Assembly (NCBI GenBank): GCA_023144005.1
Contig: JAGLGN010000012.1
Coordinates: 1 to 41,105, forward strand
DNA length: 41,105 bases
Origin: a bacterium
Lineage (GTDB): Bacteria; AUK180
Reading direction: 5' to 3'
Shown: positions 8,414 through 15,319 of the stretch, piece after piece
Position numbering within the stretch: the stretch's first letter is position 1
Layout of the letters: every line of letters begins with the position of its first letter
The notes under the pieces: generated by a model
What the model saw: only the letters and a program-made list of their open reading frames with translations
Told to the model about the DNA's origin: nothing
Database searches by the model: none
Translations under genes and position numbers: made by a program

Positions 8414-8553
8414 ATCTATTTCATAAGGACAGCAACAATGGCTGATACGGGCACAAGTGTACAAGTGACACGCTTCGCACTTCGTACATCAAACCTCATA
8501 CCTCGTTCACGAGTGAACGATTGTCATCGTATTTATGAAATAGAACACTATAG
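8414..8553. mobile_element. Short MITE-family element with heptamers inside
   Basis: The ends CTATTTCATAAGGACAGCAACAATGG (left) and the right-end repeat ending GAACACTATA are inverted copies of the family terminal repeat. The interior is short and holds ACAAGTG units, CACTTCGTACATC heptamers and a 7-bp hairpin (CGTTCAC, GA, GTGAACG; 8504-8519) also found next to rnc. The left end begins 4 bp after the oxidoreductase stop codon. Confidence 0.7.
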
Positions 8554-8560
8554 GTAAAAG

Positions 8561-9166
8561 ATGAATTCCCTGGAACACGAAAAAGAGATCAGAGATAAGC
8601 TCAAGGCGGTGAAGATAGGTGTCGCCGGCTGCGGCGGATTGGGTTCAAATGCAACGGCGGCATTGGTAAGGGCGGGCGTAAAGGATTTCGTACTTGTTGA
8701 CCGAGACAGTATCGAGACATCTAATCTGAACCGTCAGTTCTTCTTCAGCAAACAGGTGGGAGAGATCAAGGTGGATGCGCTCAAGAGCAATCTTCTATCC
8801 ATCTACACCGATTTGAATATTGATACATTTCATACAGATCTTATACCCGGAGAGATGCATCGGCATTTCACACAATGCGATATCGTTCTCGAAGCCCTTG
8901 ACGATGCCGCGGCAAAAGTCGCGTTCATTGAGGATATGCAGATAAATTGTCCCAAGATCAAGCTTATTGCCGTATCCGGGATCGCCGGCACAGCTTCAGT
9001 GGATAAACTTGAAAAGATCAGATCCGGAAGCCTCACTGTATTGATCGACCCTGAGGCAGAAGATAGCAGTCAGGGAATATTAATGGCGCCAAGGATCATC
9101 GCCATTGCCGCCATCCAGGCCTTGGAAGCGGTCATAGAAATAATTAGCAAGCATGTTAATAATTAA
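8561..9166 (+). CDS. ThiF/MoeB/HesA-family adenylyltransferase (short form)
   Basis: This 201-residue E1-like protein has the ATP-binding loop GCGGLGSN (23-30) and the DRDSIETSNLNRQF segment. These enzymes adenylate the C-terminal glycine of small sulfur carriers such as ThiS or MoaD. It lacks the CXXC zinc motifs and the long C-terminal catalytic-Cys region of full-length MoeB, resembling the short ThiF type seen in many anaerobes. The next gene encodes a Gly-Gly-ending carrier whose start lies inside this gene (14-bp overlap), a strong sign they work together. Beside a pyranopterin enzyme, supplying sulfur for cofactor assembly is as likely as thiamine synthesis. The ribosome binding site is weak (AGG at 8553-8555). 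Confidence 0.8.
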   Translation: MNSLEHEKEIRDKLKAVKIGVAGCGGLGSNATAALVRAGVKDFVLVDRDSIETSNLNRQFFFSKQVGEIKVDALKSNLLSIYTDLNIDTFHTDLIPGEMHRHFTQCDIVLEALDDAAAKVAFIEDMQINCPKIKLIAVSGIAGTASVDKLEKIRSGSLTVLIDPEAEDSSQGILMAPRIIAIAAIQALEAVIEIISKHVNN

Positions 9167-9350
9167 CTCAAAGGAAGTCATTTGGAAGAAGGATGAGACC
9201 ATCTCGCTTCTTCTTAAGAGAATGAATTTTGTTTTCCCTATGATAGTCGTCAAGATCAACGGACGACTGATAAAAAAGGACAAGTATTCCACACAACTCA
9301 TCAACGACAATGATGAGATCAGTGTAATTCACATGATCAGCGGTGGATGA
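9153..9350 (+). CDS. ThiS/MoaD-like sulfur carrier protein
   Basis: This 65-residue ubiquitin-fold protein ends in Ser-Gly-Gly, the C-terminus needed for adenylation and thiocarboxylate formation. VVKINGRLIKKDKYSTQLINDNDEISVI matches the ThiS/MoaD pattern (VAVNGxxVPRxxW...DGDxIxxI). It overlaps the end of the thiF-like gene in another frame, so it is probably translated by coupling; AATAATTAACTCAAAGG lies after its start, so no separate site is needed. Whether it serves thiamine or pyranopterin synthesis cannot be settled by sequence; its place in the oxidoreductase operon favours the cofactor of that enzyme. Confidence 0.8.
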   Translation: MLIINSKEVIWKKDETISLLLKRMNFVFPMIVVKINGRLIKKDKYSTQLINDNDEISVIHMISGG

Positions 9351-10321
9351 CTTCTTCGCAGTACCGAAGTGTTCCAAGTTCGCAGGTTCGCATGTTCCAA
9401 GTTGAGAAATCACATTCGAGATAAGAATCTCTTTGTTCTATCCTCTAATTGTCAATGTAAAATTGACAATTGAATAAAGATTATTTGATGGAGTTTTGAC
9501 CCATCTTTTCATTATTAACATATGCTTTTCTCACATCATTTCATGATGCTCAAAAAGAAAGATATATATTATTGTTCCGGAAGGGGTTCTCTTTTCTTTT
9601 CGCTTTTTCCTTTGGACCGAAGCATCCCCTCACTAAAATGCATGAACTCGTTCGGAATTTTCCTCTCTCAGACAACATGTCATTTTTCCTAGAACATTCG
9701 TTCCTGCCTCTAAAAGCTCTAACGATCGCTCACTCCTTCCGGAACTCTCGGTTGGGGCACGGCTGCGCCGTGCTCGAGTGTGGGGGAGAAGCAGAGAAAG
9801 GAGAGTAGAAGGAGAAGAACCTCTTCTGCAATATATTACTTTCTCTCTTCATATTTTAACCTGTTCCACTGGGTCCACTTGTCCCTGGGTCCACTGCGTA
9901 GCGTAACATTTGAACATTCCTCATGTAAAGGCGGCTGCAGGGGATAATAGATGCGAGAAGCGTGTTTGTCAAGGGGTGTCAGGATAACCAAAACGGGCAT
10001 GCTGTCTTTATGATAGCACAAGACCAACGTTCATTCCCCTGCAGCCAGGCTTCCTGACGAGCGCGTATTTAAATCAACGGAATGGCCGCGGCGAGTTGTC
10101 CCCCCAAATAATATACCCTGCCAAGGACGTTACCCCCTAACGACAGAGAGCCCGGAGCGGCCATTTATGTTTATTGCGTCTCTCTCCCTCCGCTAAAGTA
10201 TAATTCTGTAAATTAAAAAAGTCAAGAAAGACCAGTTAATAATTGAATTATTGAAATGTCGATGTTAGACAGGGGAAGGAGGGTTCAACTTTTGAACACT
10301 CTTCTTAACGTTAAGCGTTGA
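9351..10321. other. Long gene-poor region with palindromes and repeat fragments
   Basis: No credible gene is seen in 971 bp. Contents in order: a perfect 10-bp hairpin without T run (9447-9471); a fragment at 9614-9687 shared with both window ends; a 7-bp GC-rich hairpin (GCACGGC, TGC, GCCGTGC near 9757); GGGTCCACTGCGTAGCGTAAC (9883-9906), shared in part with 27375-27395; a strongly paired block at 9933-10165; and palindrome CTTAACGTTAAG near 10304. Short open frames at 9572 and 9836 cross repeats and have no family signal. Confidence 0.6.
9933..10165. other. Candidate structured RNA or palindromic element
   Basis: Two long-range perfect pairings occur side by side. GGCTGCAGGGG (9933-9943) pairs with CCCCTGCAGCC (10036-10046), enclosing 92 nt. 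AATGGCCGC (10081-10089) pairs with GCGGCCATT (10157-10165), enclosing 67 nt that hold a CGTTA-CCCCC-TAACG hairpin. I do not recognise tmRNA, RNase P RNA, 6S or SRP RNA signatures. The minus strand also has TTGACA and TATTAT 17 bp apart (within 9947-9982), so a transcribed RNA is possible. Confidence 0.4.
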
Positions 10322-10972
10322 TTATTTGTACATTCCGTGCTTGAATGCGGAAAGCATGAGCTCCCACTTTTTATTGAAATGTTCTCGCATCTGTTCAAGG
10401 TCTGATTTCTCGGAAATTACCTGAAGAAATTCCATTTTCATACCTAGTATCAAAGTAGACAATATCTGCAAAGAGCCCTCTAACCCGAGACGCAGCTCCT
10501 CTGTTTTTACGCCGTCATACAATATGGAAAAGATCTCCCGCGAATACGCCGTATACCTTTCGCGAAGGTCGGATGTGAGTATATTGATATCCTCCGTTCC
10601 GATCTTTATAAACATCCGGTAAAGGTCGGGATGCTCCCGATAATAATCAAAGCCGAGGTCAAATATCTGCCTGGTCCTTTCCAATAGGTCTGATGATAGA
10701 TCGCCTATGCGGTCTTTTATGAAATTCATGTAATTTTGAAGTATCCTCTCAAAAATATAGCCGTAGATATTACTTTTCGAACTGAAGTAATTAAAGAGCG
10801 TGCCCTTGGATATTCCCAATCCCCTGACTATATTATTTGTTGAGGCATTCTTATACCCTTTATCCGCAAATTCCTTGATACAGGCATTTAATATTTCTTC
10901 TCTCTTTTCATTTGATAATTTCTTGAATGCCGTTGCCAGGCCGGCCTTGGGAGCTGATATGTTATTCTTCAT
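10322..10972 (-). CDS. TetR-family regulator at the end of the exporter operon
   Basis: This 216-residue protein has a typical TetR N-terminal helix-turn-helix (KREEILNACIKEFADKGYKNASTNNIVRGLGISKGTLFNYF, split here by position: roughly residues 22-63). The C-terminal ligand domain is not assignable. Its start follows the preceding permease gene with no gap, so it is the last gene of the operon read from 19.7 kb. A TTGACCA-N2-TGGTCAA operator lies at that promoter, so autoregulation of the whole operon is the simple model. Confidence 0.85.
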   Translation of the reverse strand: MKNNISAPKAGLATAFKKLSNEKREEILNACIKEFADKGYKNASTNNIVRGLGISKGTLFNYFSSKSNIYGYIFERILQNYMNFIKDRIGDLSSDLLERTRQIFDLGFDYYREHPDLYRMFIKIGTEDINILTSDLRERYTAYSREIFSILYDGVKTEELRLGLEGSLQILSTLILGMKMEFLQVISEKSDLEQMREHFNKKWELMLSAFKHGMYK

Positions 10973-12178
10973 TTATCTGTTCCTGAGCGCATCCGCGGAG
11001 CTCATTTTCTTTGCGTGCCGAGCGGGTATGGTCGCTGAAACCGTTGAGATAAACACAGCGGCGGCAAAAAAAAGCAAGGTGTAATACCAATGAGCTTCTG
11101 TTTTCATCGCATAACTCATTGGTAGTGACACTTCCCCCATGGCTTCCTGAAAATTTATACCGTTAATCCCTACCAACACATTAAGAAGATGGCCGAATAC
11201 GGCAGCGGCGGCGCCACCGAATAGACCCAGGATAGCGCCTTCATACCTGAACATACCTACCAATTCGCTATCCGTCATGCCCAATGCCTTCAGCGTGCCT
11301 ATCTCCTTCATCCGCTCAAATACCGATTGCATCATCGTATTCACAATGACAAATGAGGAAAGAAATACAATAAGCAGCTCGAAGATCAGAAGCAGTTTTC
11401 CCTGCGCTTTGACCATTGTCCACATTGGGCCCATTTGATCCTTAAAATCCTCCACTGCAAGATCATCGGCAAGCTCTTCCCTTAGTTGATCTCTTGTGAT
11501 CGTAACAGCATCAACATCCTTCACTGTCAGAAGGATTTCCGTGGTATCCCCGGAGGTCTTCAGAAGCTTCTTGGCATTCTGCAGGTCCATCAGGAACATC
11601 TCATTGTCAAACATTGCCACACCGAAGGAGAATAAACCGGAAATTCTCAGCTTTATTCCGTTCAAGCCCCCTTCAGAGGTCTGCGTTGCGATAAGAAGGT
11701 CGTCACCTATTCCCACATCCAGATCCCGCGCAAGGCCGACACCAAGAAGAACTCCATCCTTTCCCGCCGATCCTTCTGTCAACACTTCTTTGACATTGAG
11801 CATGCTGTCTCCGAACGGAATACCCATACCGAAGGCAGGAACGGTATTCTCTCCCCTGGAAAGCATCAAACCGAAACGAATCCGCTCTTCGGCAGCAGAA
11901 ATATTCTCATTCTCCTCGATCACACTTATGATATCAGGTGTGCCGAAAAGAAGCTCATCCACCGGCATAAAGCGTTCTCTTTCGATATATTCTTTCGTTG
12001 TTACGCGTATATGGCCTGTCTGGAATTTTCTAAAATTCCTGATCATGTCATTGAAGGTCCCATCCATGAAACCCTGTGTAAAAATGGCGATAACGGTAGC
12101 CACGAAGATCGCGGTCGCTGTGATCAGTGTCCTTTTCTTATTTCGAAGAACATTTCTAAAAGCCATTTTCAATAACAT
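10973..12178 (-). CDS. FtsX/LolC-family ABC permease, type A
   Basis: This 401-residue permease has one N-terminal membrane segment after NVLRNKKRTLI, a periplasmic MacB-PCD-like domain (about residues 45-250), and three C-terminal segments with the FtsX motif FERMKEIGTLKALGMTDSELVGMF. It shares QTGHIRVTTKEYIERERFMPVDEL with the gene at 13391, so these two are type-A paralogues. Such permeases, with a LolD-like ATPase, extract lipoproteins or other lipids from the inner membrane or drive periplasmic work. It lies 1 bp after the type-B permease, so it is in the same operon. Confidence 0.85.
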   Translation of the reverse strand: MLLKMAFRNVLRNKKRTLITATAIFVATVIAIFTQGFMDGTFNDMIRNFRKFQTGHIRVTTKEYIERERFMPVDELLFGTPDIISVIEENENISAAEERIRFGLMLSRGENTVPAFGMGIPFGDSMLNVKEVLTEGSAGKDGVLLGVGLARDLDVGIGDDLLIATQTSEGGLNGIKLRISGLFSFGVAMFDNEMFLMDLQNAKKLLKTSGDTTEILLTVKDVDAVTITRDQLREELADDLAVEDFKDQMGPMWTMVKAQGKLLLIFELLIVFLSSFVIVNTMMQSVFERMKEIGTLKALGMTDSELVGMFRYEGAILGLFGGAAAAVFGHLLNVLVGINGINFQEAMGEVSLPMSYAMKTEAHWYYTLLFFAAAVFISTVSATIPARHAKKMSSADALRNR

Positions 12179-12179
12179 A

Positions 12180-13394
12180 TCAATCCCTCAGACATTCCGC
12201 CGGTTCCATTTTTGTAGTTTTATTCGCAGGGAAATAACTTGCGCCGGCTCCTGCGACAATACTAATCAAAAGGGAATGCAGATACGGCGCAAAGCTCCAT
12301 CGGGTTTTGATCACTCCCATGACCTTATACCCGATATCCACATCATCCGATCCCATCATAGCGGTCAGGTCGATCCCTTTAATACTGAAATACCAGATCG
12401 CAAGAGAGCCAAGGATCATACCCAGGAAAGCCCCCGCGATCCCTATAAATGTACCCTCAAGGACGAAGAGGTCGCGGACTTGGCTATCCGCCATGCCCAA
12501 GGCCTTCAGAGTTCCTATCTGCTTTCTTTTTTCAAATATCGAAAGCATCATTGTATTCGCGATCCCAACAAACGCCAGGATCATCACCAAAAAGACAAAG
12601 ACCAACGCAGAATTCCAGTCGGCATTGGCAAATGCTATAAAGGATTCACCCAGTTTTCGCCATCCTATGGCTTGAACTTCCTTGGGAAGGTCCGGCGCGA
12701 TGGCTTCAATATGCCTCGTCGTCTTCTTGGGACTATCGGTAAGAATGGCGATCTCCGTAGGGTCGCTGGTTCCCAGAAATATCGCGGCATCTGAAAGGGT
12801 GATATATACGGATGAATTATTGACCTCGGGGTCGGCGGCGTTAACAATACCGCCGATCAGAAATTCCCTTGAGTCTATCATACCGTCCATTGAGCGTACG
12901 GTCAAATATACATGATCATCCATCACCACATCAAGATCCGTTGCCAGTGACTTTCCGATCAATAATGCGCCTTCGCTCAACTCACCCTCGGTAACAAATT
13001 TTTCCAATTTGAAGACACTGCTATCGCTTTTCCCCGAGATACCCCATATCAGAACATTGATCGAATCGATGCCATTATCAACTTCACCTACTATCTTTAT
13101 GCGGGGAGTGAATCCCTGTATAAAATCTTTTTCTTTCAATATCTTGGATATAGAATCCCAGGAAGAGATAAAATTGCCCTTGCTGAAAGGTTTTTTCTCA
13201 TCATACTCAATATTTCTGATCTTTATATGCGAGGTAGTGAATTCGATAAGATTCTCAAAGGATTTCTCCCTTATCCCGCCGGCCGCGCCGTAGAACCACA
13301 TGTATAATCCGATACTGAATGTGATCAGAAGAAGCGTCAGAATTGTGCGTCTTTTATTGCGGATCAGGTTTTTAACGGCAAGTTTGAAGATCAA
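12180..13394 (-). CDS. FtsX/LolC-family ABC permease, type B
   Basis: This 404-residue permease has the same four-segment layout: NLIRNKRRTILTLLL at the N-terminus, a periplasmic domain, and FEKRKQIGTLKALGMADSQVRDLF ahead of the last segments. It is most like the gene at 15317 (shared SFENLIEFTTSHIKIRNIEYDEKKPFSKGNF pattern in shorter pieces), so these are type-B paralogues. It overlaps the upstream type-A gene by 4 bp (ATGA), implying coupled translation. It probably forms a heterodimer with a type-A partner. Confidence 0.85.
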   Translation of the reverse strand: MIFKLAVKNLIRNKRRTILTLLLITFSIGLYMWFYGAAGGIREKSFENLIEFTTSHIKIRNIEYDEKKPFSKGNFISSWDSISKILKEKDFIQGFTPRIKIVGEVDNGIDSINVLIWGISGKSDSSVFKLEKFVTEGELSEGALLIGKSLATDLDVVMDDHVYLTVRSMDGMIDSREFLIGGIVNAADPEVNNSSVYITLSDAAIFLGTSDPTEIAILTDSPKKTTRHIEAIAPDLPKEVQAIGWRKLGESFIAFANADWNSALVFVFLVMILAFVGIANTMMLSIFEKRKQIGTLKALGMADSQVRDLFVLEGTFIGIAGAFLGMILGSLAIWYFSIKGIDLTAMMGSDDVDIGYKVMGVIKTRWSFAPYLHSLLISIVAGAGASYFPANKTTKMEPAECLRD

Positions 13395-14593
13395 AGTTTT
13401 CTCAACGCCTCCGCTGCGGAAAGTTTCTTCGCGTATCTCGCGGGGAAATAGGCCGCGATCGAAGTTACGATTATTGCTAAAAACACGGTAATAAAAAGAA
13501 TTTCAATGCCGGTATAAGGCCTTATGACATAGGTCATTGGATAATCCATTCCCGATAAGGCGGATTCCATGTTTATTCCGACCTTGTTGACCCAGAGAGT
13601 GAGCACATATCCGGCGATCGCGCCGATAAGGCCGCCGAATGTACCTATGATTCCACCCTCCATAGTAAAGCTGCCCTGTATCTCGCCGTCGGTCATCCCA
13701 AGCGCCTTAAGGGTACCGATCTCGCTAAGCCGTTCAAAGATCGATTGCATCATGGTGTTAACAACAACAAAAGACGCGAGTGCGAGGATAAGTATTTCGA
13801 TAAAGAAAACAATCCCCTTGTAGCTCACTACCATATCCCAATAAGCACCGATCTGTTCCTTGGCGGTACGGGCGGTAAGTCCTTTGTCTAAGCGGGATGA
13901 CAATACCTCACTTACAGGCATCATATCGTCTCTATCTGTAAACACATATATCTCAGTAGAAGCTCCCTTCATTTTCAAAAGTTTTTTTGCATCCTTTTCA
14001 GCAATATAGAACACCCTTTCATCCATGGAAGCTACCTGCATTTGAATGAGGCCGTTCACCCTGAATTTCATACCGTTCAAGCCGCCTTCGGAGGTATTCG
14101 TAGCCAGCAAAAGTTCATCCCCTATCTGCGCGCCGATCTTCTGGGCAAGTTTCACTCCGATATAAAGCCCTTCGGGTGAAAATTCTCCTTCCGACAGATT
14201 ATTTTTTATATCAAGACAGGTTTTTTCCAGATCAACGCCGATTCCCATAGCGGTAACCGTTTTCGCGCCTCTTCCCAGAAGGATCCCGAAGCGAACGCGT
14301 TCCTCTACGGAAACGACTCCCTCTATTTTTCTTATCTCATCGATCAATTCCGCAGAATTATAGATGAGTTCGTCAACGGGAAGGAACTTTCCTCTTTCGA
14401 CATAATCTTCTGTAGTGACCTTAATGCTACCTGTCTGGTACTTTGTAAAATTACCCATCATCATGTCCAGAACGCCGTTCATATATCCCATGGAAAACAC
14501 GGATACGACCCCGGCGAAGAAGATTGCGAGTCCGGTCAGGAGTGAGCGCCTTCTATTACGGAAAACATTTCTGAATGCAAATTTAAGCAGCAT
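13391..14593 (-). CDS. FtsX/LolC-family ABC permease, type A'
   Basis: This 400-residue permease starts at MLLKFAFRNVFRNRRR. An upstream in-frame extension is possible, but AGGAGG lies 6 nt before the ATG at 14593. It has the type-A periplasmic signature (YQTGSIKVTTEDYVERGKF) and FERLSEIGTLKALGMTDGEIQGSF. Its ribosome binding site is held in a 9-bp hairpin (14594-14622), so translation may be restricted. Upstream of that lies the inverted-repeat element with the S23 gene, which separates it from its likely type-B partner at 15317. Confidence 0.85.
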   Translation of the reverse strand: MLLKFAFRNVFRNRRRSLLTGLAIFFAGVVSVFSMGYMNGVLDMMMGNFTKYQTGSIKVTTEDYVERGKFLPVDELIYNSAELIDEIRKIEGVVSVEERVRFGILLGRGAKTVTAMGIGVDLEKTCLDIKNNLSEGEFSPEGLYIGVKLAQKIGAQIGDELLLATNTSEGGLNGMKFRVNGLIQMQVASMDERVFYIAEKDAKKLLKMKGASTEIYVFTDRDDMMPVSEVLSSRLDKGLTARTAKEQIGAYWDMVVSYKGIVFFIEILILALASFVVVNTMMQSIFERLSEIGTLKALGMTDGEIQGSFTMEGGIIGTFGGLIGAIAGYVLTLWVNKVGINMESALSGMDYPMTYVIRPYTGIEILFITVFLAIIVTSIAAYFPARYAKKLSAAEALRKL

Positions 14594-14622
14594 AAAAACC
14601 TCCTGCTTCGCATGAGGTTTTT
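14594..14622 (-). promoter_or_regulatory. Hairpin hiding the ribosome binding site of permease A'
   Basis: In the mRNA AAAAACCTC pairs perfectly with GAGGTTTTT across an 11-nt loop. The second arm is the ribosome binding site and runs right up to the ATG, so an intact hairpin should hinder initiation. Translation from upstream or a bound factor could open it. Confidence 0.6.
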
Positions 14623-14631
14623 GGTAGCAAG

Positions 14632-15319
14632 TAGGAAGTACGATGTACGAAGTATAAACCCCCACATAATTCAAGCTTTATTAATATGTACGCAGACTTG
14701 AGTACATATCCTTCAGATTCAAAATCAATCTTGATAAAAGGATCTCTATAGTTTTTCATTATTTAACTCCATGATCTTCTTCTTTGTGTTTATAAGTAAC
14801 CCAAGAACATTCTGACAATGTTTTTTTATTTCAAGATATATATCATCATGAAGAATACCAAGCTCTTTACATAAATATAGCTGATAATCCAATTCTGAGC
14901 ATGATCCTATTGCAACTTTCAGAAAATATATGTATTCCTTTTCTGAGTGGCGCGCATCTCCCTCGATCAGATTAGATGGAATCGACACCGCAGCACGTCG
15001 CATTTGAGATGTCAATCCGAATTTTTCTTCTTCATGGAACTCTTTGGTAATCTTATATACGCCTATAGCAAGTTTATGTGATTCTTTAAAAACTTCCATA
15101 TCCTTTAGTTTCATCTCAATATATCTCTCTCTTCCTGATTCTCCCACATCACACTTCGTACATCGTACATCGTACTTCGTACGCCGTACTATATTTATCA
15201 CATCGCACTTCGTACCCTCATATTTCCTTCTTTCTTCACCTCGCACATCGTACCTCTTACCTTCTTATTTCCTTCCCCTCTCCACTTCGTACTTCGCACT
15301 TCGTACATCGTACTTCCTA
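14632..15319. mobile_element. S23 cassette 1: inverted-repeat element carrying a four-helix-bundle gene
   Basis: Arms 14632-14653 and 15298-15319 are perfect 22-nt inverted repeats. They start TAGGAAGTACGATG and are built from the 7-bp unit. The right arm begins with the TAG stop codon of the permease at 15317. Between them lie the S23 gene (14746-15114) and further heptamer arrays (15145-15190: CACATCA CACTTCG, then TACATCG twice, TACTTCG, TACGCCG; more at 15200-15260). The same plan occurs at 16566-17060. Confidence 0.7.
14746..15114 (-). CDS. S23-type four-helix-bundle protein (23S rRNA intervening-sequence family), cassette 1
   Basis: This 122-residue protein has the family pattern MEVFKESHKLAIGVYKITK, QMRRAAVSIPSNLIEGDAR and EYIYFLKVAIGSCSELDYQL. 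The family (PF05635-type) folds as a four-helix bundle and was first found in intervening sequences of 23S rRNA genes; its molecular role is not established. The longer open frame upstream runs through heptamer repeats (reading as repeated TKYDVR/TKCDV), so I start at the ATG at 15114 where the family begins. It lies between two permease genes of one operon, inside an inverted repeat, and looks like an insertion. Confidence 0.85.
   Translation of the reverse strand: MKLKDMEVFKESHKLAIGVYKITKEFHEEEKFGLTSQMRRAAVSIPSNLIEGDARHSEKEYIYFLKVAIGSCSELDYQLYLCKELGILHDDIYLEIKKHCQNVLGLLINTKKKIMELNNEKL

Noticed and set aside
8810-9036. Full-length MoeB
   Set aside because: The protein is too short and lacks the CXXC pairs and rhodanese part, so a short ThiF-type assignment is better.
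9447-9471. 10-bp hairpin after the ThiS-like gene as an intrinsic terminator
   Set aside because: The stem is AT-rich and no T run follows on either strand; kept only as part of the intergenic description.
9836-10027. 63-codon minus-strand frame in the structured region
   Set aside because: It includes repeat-derived sequence and one arm of a perfect inverted repeat; no ribosome binding site or family match.
11496-12794. 432-codon plus-strand open frame
   Set aside because: It is antisense to two well-supported permease genes, is rich in Ser/Pro/Arg from antisense codon bias, and has no domain.
14746-15246. Longer start for the first S23 gene (167 codons)
   Set aside because: The extra N-terminus (TKYDVRCTKCDV-type) is the translation of heptamer repeats and is not part of the family.
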